Assembly: GCA_036770645.1 (NCBI GenBank)
Contig: DAIPIU010000006.1
Coordinates: 1 to 64,000 of the forward strand
Direction: 5' to 3'
DNA length: 64,000 nucleotides
Source: Rubrimonas sp036770645
GTDB lineage: Bacteria > Pseudomonadota > Alphaproteobacteria > Rhodobacterales > Rhodobacteraceae
Of the stretch, positions 9,276 through 17,844 are shown piece by piece; within the stretch, counting starts at the first letter, position 1; every line of letters begins with the position of its first letter. The notes below the pieces were generated by a model that had not been told where the DNA came from, did not search any database, and saw only the letters and a program-made list of their open reading frames with translations. A program made the translations under genes and the position numbers.

Positions 9276-10685
9276 TCAGCCGACCGGGGCGGGCGTCGCC
9301 AGCAGGTAGTTCGGCAGGCCGAGCACCAGCACCGGGAAGACGATGCACAGCGCCAGCCCCAGCACCTGCAGCAGCACGAAGGGGATGATGCCGCGGTAGA
9401 TCTCCTGGATCGTCACCTCGGCCGGCGCCACGCCCTTCAGGTAGAACAGCGCGAAACCGAAGGGCGGGGTGAGGAAGCTGGTCTGCAGGTTGGTCGCGAG
9501 CAGCGCGGTGAACCAGACCGTCGTGACCACGCCGAGATTGGCCGACACGCCCTCGAAGCCGCGCAGATGCGCGCCGAAATCGAGGCCGGCCACGATGGGT
9601 CCGAACACCGGCAGCACGATCAGGGTGATCTCGATCCAGTCGAAGAAGAAGCCCAGCAGGAACACCATCAGCATGATCACGAACAGCACGCCCCAGGGGC
9701 CGACGCCCAGCGAGTCGATGGCCTGTTCGATCAGCGTGTCGCCGCCCAGCGACTTGAACACGAGGCTGAAGCAGGTGGCCCCGAGGAAGATGCCGAACAG
9801 CATGGCGGTGGTGAGAGCCGACCGCTCGCAGACGTCCTTCATGGTCGGCCAGTCGAGCTTGCGGTTGTAGATCGCCAGCAGCACCGAGCCGACCGCGCCG
9901 ACGCCCGAGGCCTCGGTCGGCGTGGCCACCCCCGCGAAGATCGATCCCAGCGTCACCACGATCAGCGCGATGGGCGGCAGGAAGCTGCGCAGCAGCAGCG
10001 AGCGGTATTCGGCGTTGTCCGACGGCCCGAGATCGTCGGGCATCGGCGGGGCGAGATGCGGCTTCGCCCGCGCCAGCAGCCAGATGTAGACGAGATAGAG
10101 GAAGGACAGCAGGAAGCCTGGCACCACCGCCGCGATGAACACCGTGCCGACCGGGATGGACATCAGGTCGGCCATGATCACCAGCATGATCGAGGGCGGG
10201 ATCAGGATGCCCAGCGTGCCGGAGGAGGCGATGGTGCCGGTGGCGAGCTCGTGGCTGTAGCCCGCCTTGATCATCACCGGCAGCGCCATCAGCGTCATCA
10301 TCACCACCGAGGCCCCGATGATGCCGGTGGTCGCCGCCATGATGGTGCCCATCAGCGTGACCGACAGCGCAAGCCCCCCGGGGATGCGCCGGGTCATGAT
10401 CTGCAGCGCGTTCAGCAGGTCGGACGCCACGCCCGAGCGTTCGAGCATGGTGCCCATGAAGGTGAACATGGGGATGGCCACCAGCACGAGGTTCTCCATC
10501 GTGCCGCCGTAGATGCGGTTGGGCAGCACGGTGATGCGCGCCCAGTTCAGCGCGCCGACCGCATCGCCGAGCACCGCGAAGCCAAGGCCCACGCCGCCGA
10601 GGATGAAGGCGACCGGATAGCCGGTGAACAGCAGCGCGGCGAGCACCGCGAACATCAGGACGGGGAGAAGCTCCACGATGGTCAC
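9276..10685 (-). CDS. dctM: TRAP transporter large permease (DctM family)
   Basis: A 469-residue integral membrane protein with about 12 hydrophobic segments. It is the ion-coupled transport subunit of a tripartite TRAP carrier. Family hallmarks include VLAALLFTGYPVAFILGG near the N terminus, the Gly/Pro-rich loop ATTGIIGASVVMMTLMALP and GTLGILIPPSIMLVI. It is third in a minus-strand operon with dctQ 13 bp upstream and dctP further upstream, so uptake of an organic acid is likely. Its stop faces that of the YgjP-like gene with 7 bp between them. Confidence 0.93.
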   Translation of the reverse strand: MTIVELLPVLMFAVLAALLFTGYPVAFILGGVGLGFAVLGDAVGALNWARITVLPNRIYGGTMENLVLVAIPMFTFMGTMLERSGVASDLLNALQIMTRRIPGGLALSVTLMGTIMAATTGIIGASVVMMTLMALPVMIKAGYSHELATGTIASSGTLGILIPPSIMLVIMADLMSIPVGTVFIAAVVPGFLLSFLYLVYIWLLARAKPHLAPPMPDDLGPSDNAEYRSLLLRSFLPPIALIVVTLGSIFAGVATPTEASGVGAVGSVLLAIYNRKLDWPTMKDVCERSALTTAMLFGIFLGATCFSLVFKSLGGDTLIEQAIDSLGVGPWGVLFVIMLMVFLLGFFFDWIEITLIVLPVFGPIVAGLDFGAHLRGFEGVSANLGVVTTVWFTALLATNLQTSFLTPPFGFALFYLKGVAPAEVTIQEIYRGIIPFVLLQVLGLALCIVFPVLVLGLPNYLLATPAPVG

Positions 10686-10698
10686 GTCGGTCTCTCCC

Positions 10699-11661
10699 TC
10701 AGTCCGCCACGGGTCCGCGGGTGCGGACGTCCTCGGGCAGATCGGCGTGGTGGGTGCCGGCGTATTCGCCCGAGCGCTCGCGCAGCTCGGGCGGGCCGAA
10801 CAGGTAGACGATGCACTTGAGCGCCGCCGAGACGCCGGTCGCGCCCAGCAGGATGAAGCCGACCGGCAGCACCGACTTGATGATCCAGCGTTCGGACAGC
10901 CCGGTCTGCGCCGAGGAGATCTCGCCGGTCGCGAAGGAGCGCAGCGCGAAGCTGTAGCCGAACTTCACGATCACCGCGCAGTAGGCAAACAGGAACAGCG
11001 TCGCGCCCAGCAGCTCGAGCCAGACCCGGGTGCGCGGCTGAAGCTTGTCGCGCACCAGTTCGATGCGGACATGGGCGTCCTTCACGTAGGCGAAGCCGAG
11101 GCAGAGCAGGAACAGGGCGGCATGCAGGTGCCACTCCATCTCCTGCAGCTTGGTCGAGGGGATGTAGAACACCGTCTCGACGAAGCCGCCATAGGAGCCG
11201 AGGATCGAGCGCTGCGTGAGGTCGTAGAAGATGATCGCCATCATCGGGATGAACAGCAGCGACGCCGTCATGCCGATGCGGGTGACGAGCGCGTCGATGT
11301 CGTCCGCCGTTTCCATGGCGGCGTGGTGCAGGCTGGGGCCGCGCCGCGCGAGGCCCCAGAAGAACACTGCGGCGATGATCGCGCCGGCCGCGATCTCGAG
11401 CAGCGCCGCGTTGTCGCGGAACACCGTGCGCGGGTTGTAGCCGAGATCCGCCAGCAGCGCCGCGGCCCCGGTCGGGACAAGGAAGTACAGCGAGACGGCG
11501 ATGAGCAGCGCGAACAGCGTCGCCGCGCCGCGCGCGCCGTAGCCCGCCGCCGCGACCGCGAGCGCGAAGGCGAGCATCAGCGCCCAGCCCTCCCACGCCG
11601 CGCCCGCGAAGGCCGCGGCCAGGGACAGCATCAGGGAGACGACGAGCAGCAGGAATGCCAT
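10699..11661 (-). CDS. dctQ: TRAP transporter small permease (DctQ family), N-terminally extended
   Basis: The C-terminal 200 residues form the DctQ domain: four transmembrane segments with ALFLLCLGFAYVKDAHVRIEL, where the VKDAHVRIEL pattern is the family signature. At 320 residues it is longer than the usual 150-230. The extra N-terminal 110 residues hold three or more additional hydrophobic segments (MAFLLLVVSLMLSLAAAF and following). It pairs with DctM to form the membrane complex. The start gives a hydrophobic N terminus and lies 104 bp downstream of the dctP stop codon. Confidence 0.88.
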   Translation of the reverse strand: MAFLLLVVSLMLSLAAAFAGAAWEGWALMLAFALAVAAAGYGARGAATLFALLIAVSLYFLVPTGAAALLADLGYNPRTVFRDNAALLEIAAGAIIAAVFFWGLARRGPSLHHAAMETADDIDALVTRIGMTASLLFIPMMAIIFYDLTQRSILGSYGGFVETVFYIPSTKLQEMEWHLHAALFLLCLGFAYVKDAHVRIELVRDKLQPRTRVWLELLGATLFLFAYCAVIVKFGYSFALRSFATGEISSAQTGLSERWIIKSVLPVGFILLGATGVSAALKCIVYLFGPPELRERSGEYAGTHHADLPEDVRTRGPVAD

Positions 11662-11765
11662 GGCGGGTGCTCCTCCCGGTCAGGGCGACCGGCGGCCGGG
11701 GGCGGCGACGAAGCGGCCCGGTCCGCCGCGGGGGCGGGCCGGGCCGTCGGTCCGGTGCGCGGTCC

Positions 11766-12803
11766 TCAGTCGAGGTAGCCAATCTCGCGCCAGGTGGCGT
11801 ATTCGGCGCGGAAGGCCTGCAGGTGGTCCCAGACGCGCTTGAAGGTCGGGTTCTTCGCCGATTCCTCGGCCACCACCTCTTCCCAGGCGGCGCGCAGCGC
11901 GTCGAGGATCTCCGGGTCCCATTTGTGGATGGTGACGCCGGCTTCGCGGATCTTGCGCAGCGCCTCGGCCTGGATCGCCTCGCCCTCGGCCAGGCCATAG
12001 GCGATGTTGGCCTCGCAGACCGTCTCGAACATCGCCTTCTGCTGGTCGTTCAGCCCGTCCCATTCGTCCTTGTTGATCATCAGGTCGAACATGGTCGACT
12101 GCTGGTGCCAGCCGGGGAAGTAGTAATGCTTGGCGACCTGGTAGAAGCCGAGGTTGTAGTCGATCGCCGGCATCGAGAATTCGGTGGCGTCGATGGTGCC
12201 GAGTTCCAGAGCCGGGAAGATGTCGCCGCCGGCCAGAAGCTGGGTCGAGACGCCCATCTTCTCCATGACGCGCGCGCCGAGGCCGAAGAAGCGCATCTTG
12301 ATGCCCTGCAGGTCGGCCGTCGAGTTGATCTCCTTGCGGAACCAGCCCGAGGCTTCGGGCGCGATGATCCCGCACATGATCGACTTGATGTTGTAGTTTC
12401 CGTAGATCTCGTCGAACAGCTCCTGCCCGCCGCCGAAGCGCAGCCAGGCATAGTATTCGGGCGCGGCGGGGCCGAACGGCACGGCCGCGAACAGCGCCAG
12501 CGCGGTCTCCTTGCCGGTCCAGTAGCCCGGCGTCGACCAGCCGGCCTGCACGGCGCCGGTCGAGATGGCGTCGAAGGCCTCGAGCGCGGGGACGATGCCG
12601 CCGGGCTCCTGGAACTTGACCTGGATCGCGCCGCCCGAGACCGCGGCGAGCCGCTTCTCGATCTCGACGCCCAGCGTGCCGAGCTGGGTCAGCGAACTGG
12701 GATAGGTGGACTGCATGTCCCAGCTGATCGGGTCGACCGCGGCGGCGGGCAGCGCGACGGAAGCGGCGAGCGCCGCGGCGGCGAGGGTCTTGGCGGGGTG
12801 CAT
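11766..12803 (-). CDS. dctP: TRAP transporter substrate-binding protein (DctP family)
   Basis: A 345-residue periplasmic binding protein that captures the substrate for the DctQM permease. The signal peptide is MHPAKTLAAAALAASVALPAAA (cleavage after about residue 22). The mature protein begins with the family pattern ISWDMQSTYP. The core motif MRFFGLGARVMEKMG and then IDATEFSMPAIDYNLGFYQVAKHYYFPGWH are typical of DctP proteins that bind carboxylates; the layout recalls the 2-oxo-acid binder TakP, but the ligand is not certain. ATG at 12803 has GGGAGG seven bases upstream, which settles the start. Confidence 0.93.
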   Translation of the reverse strand: MHPAKTLAAAALAASVALPAAAVDPISWDMQSTYPSSLTQLGTLGVEIEKRLAAVSGGAIQVKFQEPGGIVPALEAFDAISTGAVQAGWSTPGYWTGKETALALFAAVPFGPAAPEYYAWLRFGGGQELFDEIYGNYNIKSIMCGIIAPEASGWFRKEINSTADLQGIKMRFFGLGARVMEKMGVSTQLLAGGDIFPALELGTIDATEFSMPAIDYNLGFYQVAKHYYFPGWHQQSTMFDLMINKDEWDGLNDQQKAMFETVCEANIAYGLAEGEAIQAEALRKIREAGVTIHKWDPEILDALRAAWEEVVAEESAKNPTFKRVWDHLQAFRAEYATWREIGYLD

Positions 12804-13024
12804 TCGGGGACCTCCCTGGGGTCTGGATGTGCGGCCGGGCGGTTGTTCTCGGTTTTCCTGCGAGGGGGCGCGCGCCCGTGCGCCCCGTCGTCCGTGCCCG
12901 CGCACCATTGACCATGGCCGCGCCAGCGCGCAATCGGGATCTTGCGTTCGTTGACGATTTTCATGTCCGGGGCGCGACGGCCCCCCGGAACTCGCGCGGC
13001 GGTGGCAATGCGCCGGCGACGCGG

Positions 13025-13336
13025 TGGTGATCTGGCTGGGGCTCGAACCCAGGACCCTCTGATTAACATACCCCTTCGGCTTTCGCCGCCGGCGGCCGCG
13101 CGCGGCGCGCCGTTCGGGGTCTGGACCTTCCCTTCGCCATGGACCGGGCTGCGGTCTTTAGGCGGGCGCCGTCAGGCCTCTACACCTTCCCGCGGCTTGG
13201 CGGCCGGGGGCTTGGCTCGGGATTGCCGTCGCCGCGACGCGGACGGGTTCCCCGACTTTGACGCCAGTCATTCCGGCCCTTTCGGACCGGACGCTCCGAA
13301 CGAAGTCAGATGCTCTACCAACTGAGCTACCAGATC
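13025..13336 (-). tRNA. tRNA-Lys (anticodon UUU) interrupted by a group I intron
   Basis: Exon 1 is 13336-13303 (34 nt) and exon 2 is 13066-13025 (42 nt). Joined, they give a perfect 76-nt tRNA: acceptor GATCTGG/CCAGATC, D arm GCTCAGTTGGTAGAGC, anticodon stem TCTGA/TCAGA with loop CTTTTAA (anticodon TTT), T arm CTGGG-TTCGAGC-CCCAG, discriminator A and encoded CCA. The intron splits the anticodon between positions 34 and 35. Reading the 3' exon as GTT (Asn) was considered, but only the UUU reading leaves a U at the 5' splice site and a G at the intron end, and the assembled body is Lys-like. Confidence 0.9.
13067..13302 (-). ncRNA. Group I intron (IC3-like self-splicing ribozyme) in tRNA-Lys
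   Basis: A 236-nt intron ending in G. P1 forms as exon CUU plus intron C paired with GGAG across a GUUC loop, placing a U-G wobble at the splice site. P2 is CCGGTCC/GGGCCGG capped by GAAA (13290-13273). Conserved core blocks read CAATCCCGAGCCAAG, GGTGTAGAGGCCTGACGG and AAGGGAAGGTCCAGACC, closely like the cyanobacterial tRNA-Leu intron core. P7 pairs GGCCU with AGGUC, P8 is CGCC/GGCG, and an ACCCC/GGGGU stem encloses the 3' domain before the final AUG. It holds no coding region. Splicing needs guanosine cofactor in the known family. Confidence 0.88.
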
Positions 13337-13357
13337 ACGGCCGTCGCCGCGCAGAGG

Positions 13358-13386
13358 CGATTACCGGACCCGGCCGCCGCGGTCAA
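13358..13386 (-). promoter_or_regulatory. Sigma70-type promoter for the intron-bearing tRNA-Lys
   Basis: On the minus strand: -35 TTGACC (13386-13381), a 17-bp spacer and -10 TAATCG (13363-13358), 22 bp upstream of the tRNA 5' end. The -35 matches five of six consensus positions, so this is a strong candidate. Confidence 0.65.
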
Positions 13387-13531
13387 CATCGGCAAGGTCT
13401 TGAAGCCGCCCCGTTTTCGGATCAAGCCTTGCGCGGCGGGGAGCCGGCGCCACGAAAACCGTGGCCTTGGGACCGGTTTCGCGGCTAGGTATCCGTAAGC
13501 CACCGCAGCAATCGCGGGGCAGGGAGGAACG

Positions 13532-14512
13532 ATGATGATGCACTGGAAAGCCGTCGCCGGGGCCGCGGCCCTTGCCGCAGGCGTCGCGGCCGGCGCCGCC
13601 GCGCAGGACCGGTCGGACTGGCCCGCGAGCTTCACCGTGGGCACCGCCAGCCAGGGCGGCACCTATTTCGTCTACGGCTCCGGCTGGGCCAACCTCGTCT
13701 CCGAGGCGCTGGGCGTCGCGGGCGGGGCCGAGGTCACCGGGGGGCCGGTGCAGAACGCCGCGCTGCTGCAGACCGGCGACCTGGAATTCGCCATGGTCAC
13801 CATGGGCCCCGCCTATGACGCCTGGACCGGCAACAGCGAACTGGCGCCGGGCCTCGAGCACGACAGCATGCGCGCCATCTTCCCGATGTACACCACCGGC
13901 TTCCACATGGTCGCGCTGGCGTCGAAGGGCTGGACCAGCGTCGCCGACATCCCCGACGGCGCGCGGGTGGGCGTGGGCCCGGCCGGCGGCACGCCCGGCA
14001 CCTACCTGCCGCGCTTCTTCGAGGCGCTCGGCAAGACCGTCGAGGTCCGCTACGGCGGCGCCGCCGACCAGGCCGACCAGCTTCAGGACGGGCTGATCGA
14101 CGTGTTCGCCTTCGCCGCGGGCCTGCCCTTCCCGGCCTTCGCCCAGATCGAGGCGCAGGTCGCGGTGAACTTCATCGGCTTCACGCCGGAACAGGTGGCC
14201 AAGCTGGAGGAGACCCAGCCGGTCAGCGCCTTCACCATCCCCGCCGGCACCTACAAGACCCTGACCGAGGACCAGAACTCGGTCAGCATGTGGAACTTCG
14301 CCATCGCCCATGCCGACCTGCCGGAGAGCTTCGTCTACGAGGTCGTCAAGACGGTGATGGAGAACAACGACCGCATGCTGTCGATCCATTCGGCGGCCTC
14401 CGAGACGCTGCCGGCCAATGTCGACAAGAACACCTTCCTGCCCTGGCACCCCGGCGCGGTGCGGTGGTTCGAGGAGAACGGCTACGCCATTCCGGCCGAT
14501 CTGCGCGGCTGA
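13532..14512 (+). CDS. TAXI-family TRAP transporter substrate-binding protein
   Basis: A 326-residue periplasmic binding protein. The signal peptide (about residues 1-24) ends in GAAAQ. The mature start FTVGTASQGGTYFVYGSGWA is the TAXI-type (SmoM/TAXI) signature. It should deliver a carboxylate such as glutamate or a dicarboxylate to the fused permease encoded next, but the ligand is not predictable. Three consecutive ATG codons begin the gene, preceded by GGGAGGAACG. It lies on the opposite strand to the tRNA-Lys gene, 195 bp away. Confidence 0.92.
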   Translation: MMMHWKAVAGAAALAAGVAAGAAAQDRSDWPASFTVGTASQGGTYFVYGSGWANLVSEALGVAGGAEVTGGPVQNAALLQTGDLEFAMVTMGPAYDAWTGNSELAPGLEHDSMRAIFPMYTTGFHMVALASKGWTSVADIPDGARVGVGPAGGTPGTYLPRFFEALGKTVEVRYGGAADQADQLQDGLIDVFAFAAGLPFPAFAQIEAQVAVNFIGFTPEQVAKLEETQPVSAFTIPAGTYKTLTEDQNSVSMWNFAIAHADLPESFVYEVVKTVMENNDRMLSIHSAASETLPANVDKNTFLPWHPGAVRWFEENGYAIPADLRG

Positions 14513-14599
14513 GGCGCGACCGGACGACGCGCCGGGCGGTCCGCCGCCCGGCGCCCCGCACGACAACGCGCGCGAAAGACGCGCAAGGGGGAGGCCGCC

Positions 14600-16744
14600 A
14601 TGACCGCAACCGAAGGGCGCATCGTCTCGCAGGGGGCCGACGAGGAGCCGCCCGCCGGCTATGAGCGCGACCTCGCGCCGGGCATGGCGCGCATGGCCTT
14701 CATCGCCGCGTCGGTGATCTATGCCGCCTGGCACCTGTACGTGCTGAACATCGCGCCGCTCGAGACCTGGACCTTCCGCATCCTGCATGTCGCCGGCGCC
14801 CTGTCGCTGGGCTTCGCGCTGGCGCTGCCCATCGCGGGCAAGCCCGAGGGGATGTGGCCGTCGGCGCCCGCGAAGGCGCGCCTGGGCGCCGATGCGCTGG
14901 CCGCCGCGCTGCTGGCCTGGCCGCTGCTGGCGCTGGGCATGGCCTGGTTCGGCGTGCTGAGCGGCGCCGCCCCCAAGCCGTCCATCGGCGCCTTCGCGGG
15001 CTTCGGCCCGCTGCTGTTCGCGGGCAGCGCCGTCGCCATCGTCGCGGGCTGGCTGCTGCCCGCGCCCGCCCGGCACACGCCGCGGGGCGACGCGCTGCTG
15101 ATCCTCGCCTCGGTCATGGTCGCGGGCTTCATCCTGCTGTCCATCGACCATTTCGGCCTGCGCCTGCGCGCCGGCACGCGGCTGGCCGACCCCAACAATG
15201 GCTGGGCGGCGCTGACGGGCGTGCTGCTGATCCTGGAACTCACGCGCCGTGTCGCGGGGCTGGCGCTGGTGGCCATCGCCTCGATCTTCGTCGTCTATGC
15301 CTTCATCGGGCCCTGGCTGCCCGGCATCCTCGAGCATGGCGGCTATCCGGTCTGGCGGTTCTTCAGCTACATCTACACCGACAACGGCGTTCTGGGGGCG
15401 ACGACCGCGGTCTCGTCCACCTACATCATGCTGTTCATCGTCTTTGCGGCGTTTCTGAATGCCTCGAAGGTCGGCGATTACTTCGTGAACTTCGCCTTCG
15501 CCGCGGCGGGCGGGGCGCGCGGCGGGCCGGCCAAGGTCGCCGTCTTCGCCTCGGGCCTCATGGGCATGATCAACGGCACCTCGGCGGGCAATGTCGTGGC
15601 CACCGGGTCGCTGACCATCCCGCTGATGAAGAAGGTCGGCTACAAGGCCAAGACCGCCGCGTCGGTCGAAGCCGCGGCCTCGACCGGCGGCCAGATCATG
15701 CCGCCGATCATGGGGGCCGGGGCCTTCATCATGGCGGAGATCACCGGCATTCCGTATACGGAACTGGTGGTGCACGCGATCATCCCGGCGGTGCTGTATT
15801 TCGCCTCGGTCTACTTCATGGTTGATTTCGAGGCGCGGCGGCTGGGCATGCAGGGGCTGCCGCGCGACGAGCTGCCGATCTTCGGCGACCTGATCAAGCG
15901 CGCCTACCTGTTCATCCCCGTTCTGATCCTGATCGGGGCGCTGTTCGCGGGATACTCCGTGATCCGCGCCGGCACGCTGGCGACCGCGGCGGCCTTCGTC
16001 GCCAGCTGGATGACGCCGCACCGCATGGGCGCGAAGGCGGTGCTGACCGCCTTCGCGCTGGCCTCGCGCATGGGCATCCAGATCATCGCCGTCTGCGCCT
16101 GCGCCGGCATCATCGTCGGCGTGATCGCGCTGACCGGGGTGGGGGCGCGGTTCTCGTCGCTGCTGCTGGCCATCGCGGGGTCGAGCCAGCTGGTGGCGCT
16201 GGTGTTCGCGATGCTGATCTCGATCGTGCTGGGGATGGGCATGCCGACGACCGCGGCCTATGCGGTGGCGGCCTCGGTGGTGGCGCCGGGCCTGATCCAG
16301 CTGGGGATCTCGCCGCTGACGGCGCATTTCTTCGTGTTCTACTATGCGGTGGTCTCGGCGATCACGCCGCCGGTGGCGCTGGCCTCCTATGCCGGGGCGG
16401 CCATCGCGGGGTCATCGCCCATGGCGACCTCGGTCGAGAGCTTCCGCATCGGCATCGCCGCCTTCATCGTGCCGTTCATGTTCTTCTACGCGCCGGGGCT
16501 GCTGCTGAACGCGCCCTGGCTCGAGGTGATCATGAACCTCGCGACCGCGCTCGCCGGGGTCTGGATGCTGTCGGCCGGGGCCATCGGCTATTTCTACGGC
16601 AAGCTGTCGCTGCCGCTGCGGGGGCTGCTGCTGACCGCGTCGCTGCTGATGATCTCGGGCTCGCTGCTGACCGACGCCATCGGCGTGGCGCTGGGGGTCG
16701 GGGTGTGGCTGCTGCAGACCCGCCTGCTGCCGAAGACCGCCTGA
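14600..16744 (+). CDS. TRAP transporter fused permease (DctQ-DctM fusion, TAXI type)
   Basis: A 714-residue membrane protein combining small and large permease subunits, the usual partner of TAXI binding proteins. About the first 200 residues carry the four-segment DctQ-like part; the rest is the DctM domain with MGMINGTSAGNVVATGSLTI, EAAASTGGQIMPPIMGAGAF and SIVLGMGMPTTAAYAVAAS, which are strongly conserved in this family. Its ATG is preceded by AAGGGGGAGG. It follows the binding-protein gene after 87 bp, in one operon. The stop is 7 bp from the convergent phaC stop. Confidence 0.94.
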   Translation: MTATEGRIVSQGADEEPPAGYERDLAPGMARMAFIAASVIYAAWHLYVLNIAPLETWTFRILHVAGALSLGFALALPIAGKPEGMWPSAPAKARLGADALAAALLAWPLLALGMAWFGVLSGAAPKPSIGAFAGFGPLLFAGSAVAIVAGWLLPAPARHTPRGDALLILASVMVAGFILLSIDHFGLRLRAGTRLADPNNGWAALTGVLLILELTRRVAGLALVAIASIFVVYAFIGPWLPGILEHGGYPVWRFFSYIYTDNGVLGATTAVSSTYIMLFIVFAAFLNASKVGDYFVNFAFAAAGGARGGPAKVAVFASGLMGMINGTSAGNVVATGSLTIPLMKKVGYKAKTAASVEAAASTGGQIMPPIMGAGAFIMAEITGIPYTELVVHAIIPAVLYFASVYFMVDFEARRLGMQGLPRDELPIFGDLIKRAYLFIPVLILIGALFAGYSVIRAGTLATAAAFVASWMTPHRMGAKAVLTAFALASRMGIQIIAVCACAGIIVGVIALTGVGARFSSLLLAIAGSSQLVALVFAMLISIVLGMGMPTTAAYAVAASVVAPGLIQLGISPLTAHFFVFYYAVVSAITPPVALASYAGAAIAGSSPMATSVESFRIGIAAFIVPFMFFYAPGLLLNAPWLEVIMNLATALAGVWMLSAGAIGYFYGKLSLPLRGLLLTASLLMISGSLLTDAIGVALGVGVWLLQTRLLPKTA

Positions 16745-16751
16745 GGGGGCG

Positions 16752-17825
16752 TCACAGCCCCCGCAGCCAGACGTCGAGCGCCGCGCCCAGCCCCCCCCGG
16801 GCGCGGCCGCTGACGAACACCCCGATGTGCCCGGCATCGAGCGCGAGGTCGCGGTAGGGCAGGGCGGGGTCGACCAGCCGCCCCAGCGCCGCGGCGCAGG
16901 GCGGCGGCACGATGTGGTCGCGCAGGCCGTGCACGTTCAGCACCGGCGCCCGGATCGCGCGGAGGTCCACCCTGCGCCCGGCCAGCGCGAAGTCGCCCCG
17001 CGCCAGCGCGTTGCGGTGGTAGATGTCCACCAGAAGCTGGCGGGCGGCGGCGCCGGGATGGTGCGGCCGGTCGGCCAGCCAGCGCTCCATGCGCAGGAAG
17101 CCGCGCAGCGCCTCGGGGCGGTCGGCCATGGCCATGACGTCGGCGGTGTATTTCGCCAGCGTGCGCGCCGGCGTCATCGCCCCGAACAGCGCGCCGACGA
17201 GGCCCCCGGGCAGGTAGCCGAACACGTCGATCAGGCGCTCGAGCTCCTCCGGCGCGAAGGCGCGCAGCCAGCGCATCAGCGTGGCGTCGGGCGCGGCATG
17301 CGGGTCGATGGGGGTGACGGTCGCGCACAGGCCCGCCAGCGCGGCGGGCTCGAGCGCGGCGAAGCAGGTCGCGAACAGCCCGCCCTCGCAGATCCCCAGC
17401 AGGGCGGGGGGGCGCCCCGCGGCGCGCGCCACCCGGTCGGCGCAGGCGCCGAGATAGTCGAGCACATAGTCGTCGATGCGCAGGAAGCGCTCGGCCCGCC
17501 CGGGCGCGCCCCAGTCGGTCAGCCAGACGTCGTGGCCGCGGTCGAGCAGGAAGCGGACCAGCGAGCGGCGCGGGTCGAGATCGGTGACGCTCGCGCGGCC
17601 GACCAGCCCGTGCACGATCACGAGCGGCGGCGCCCCGGCGGCGGCCGCGCGGGGGCGATAGCGCCAGAGGGTCAGCTTGTCGCGGCGGAACGCGGTGTCG
17701 GCGGGGGTCGCGCCGATGGCGGTGCCGGCGTCGGTGGCGCGCGCCAGCGCCTGCGCGGCGCGCCAGTAGCGCCCGGCGAGGTCGGCGGGGTCGGGGGTCG
17801 GCACCGGGCGGGGCGGGGCGTTCAC
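16752..17825 (-). CDS. phaC: Class III poly(3-hydroxyalkanoate) synthase subunit PhaC
   Basis: A 357-residue synthase that polymerises (R)-3-hydroxyacyl-CoA. The length fits class III PhaC (about 355) rather than class I (about 600). The nucleophile lies in the box GICEGG (Cys146); Asp303 in GLRDHIVPP and His333 in DAGHIGVF complete the triad, close to Cys149/Asp302/His331 of the Allochromatium enzyme (family knowledge). It is downstream of phaE, with 19 bp between them, on the minus strand. A second, class I synthase is encoded at 42103-43941. Confidence 0.9.
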   Translation of the reverse strand: MNAPPRPVPTPDPADLAGRYWRAAQALARATDAGTAIGATPADTAFRRDKLTLWRYRPRAAAAGAPPLVIVHGLVGRASVTDLDPRRSLVRFLLDRGHDVWLTDWGAPGRAERFLRIDDYVLDYLGACADRVARAAGRPPALLGICEGGLFATCFAALEPAALAGLCATVTPIDPHAAPDATLMRWLRAFAPEELERLIDVFGYLPGGLVGALFGAMTPARTLAKYTADVMAMADRPEALRGFLRMERWLADRPHHPGAAARQLLVDIYHRNALARGDFALAGRRVDLRAIRAPVLNVHGLRDHIVPPPCAAALGRLVDPALPYRDLALDAGHIGVFVSGRARGGLGAALDVWLRGL

Positions 17826-17844
17826 GGGGGGCGTCGGGGGCGGG

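Noticed and set aside
12966..12989. Hairpin TCCGGGG/CCCCGGA downstream of tRNA-Lys as a terminator
   Set aside because: Neither strand has a T run after the stem, so it does not meet the criteria for an intrinsic terminator; it may only be a chance GC palindrome.
13061..13336. tRNA-Asn(GUU) reading of the split tRNA
   Set aside because: It would need the 5' splice after U33 and the intron ending before the G of GTT; this loses the terminal G of the intron and the U-G pair at the 5' site, whereas the Lys(UUU) reading satisfies both.
13361..16327. A 988-codon open frame on the minus strand across the TAXI transporter
   Set aside because: Same shadow effect: repetitive His/Arg/Gln composition, no start context, and the plus strand holds clear transporter genes.
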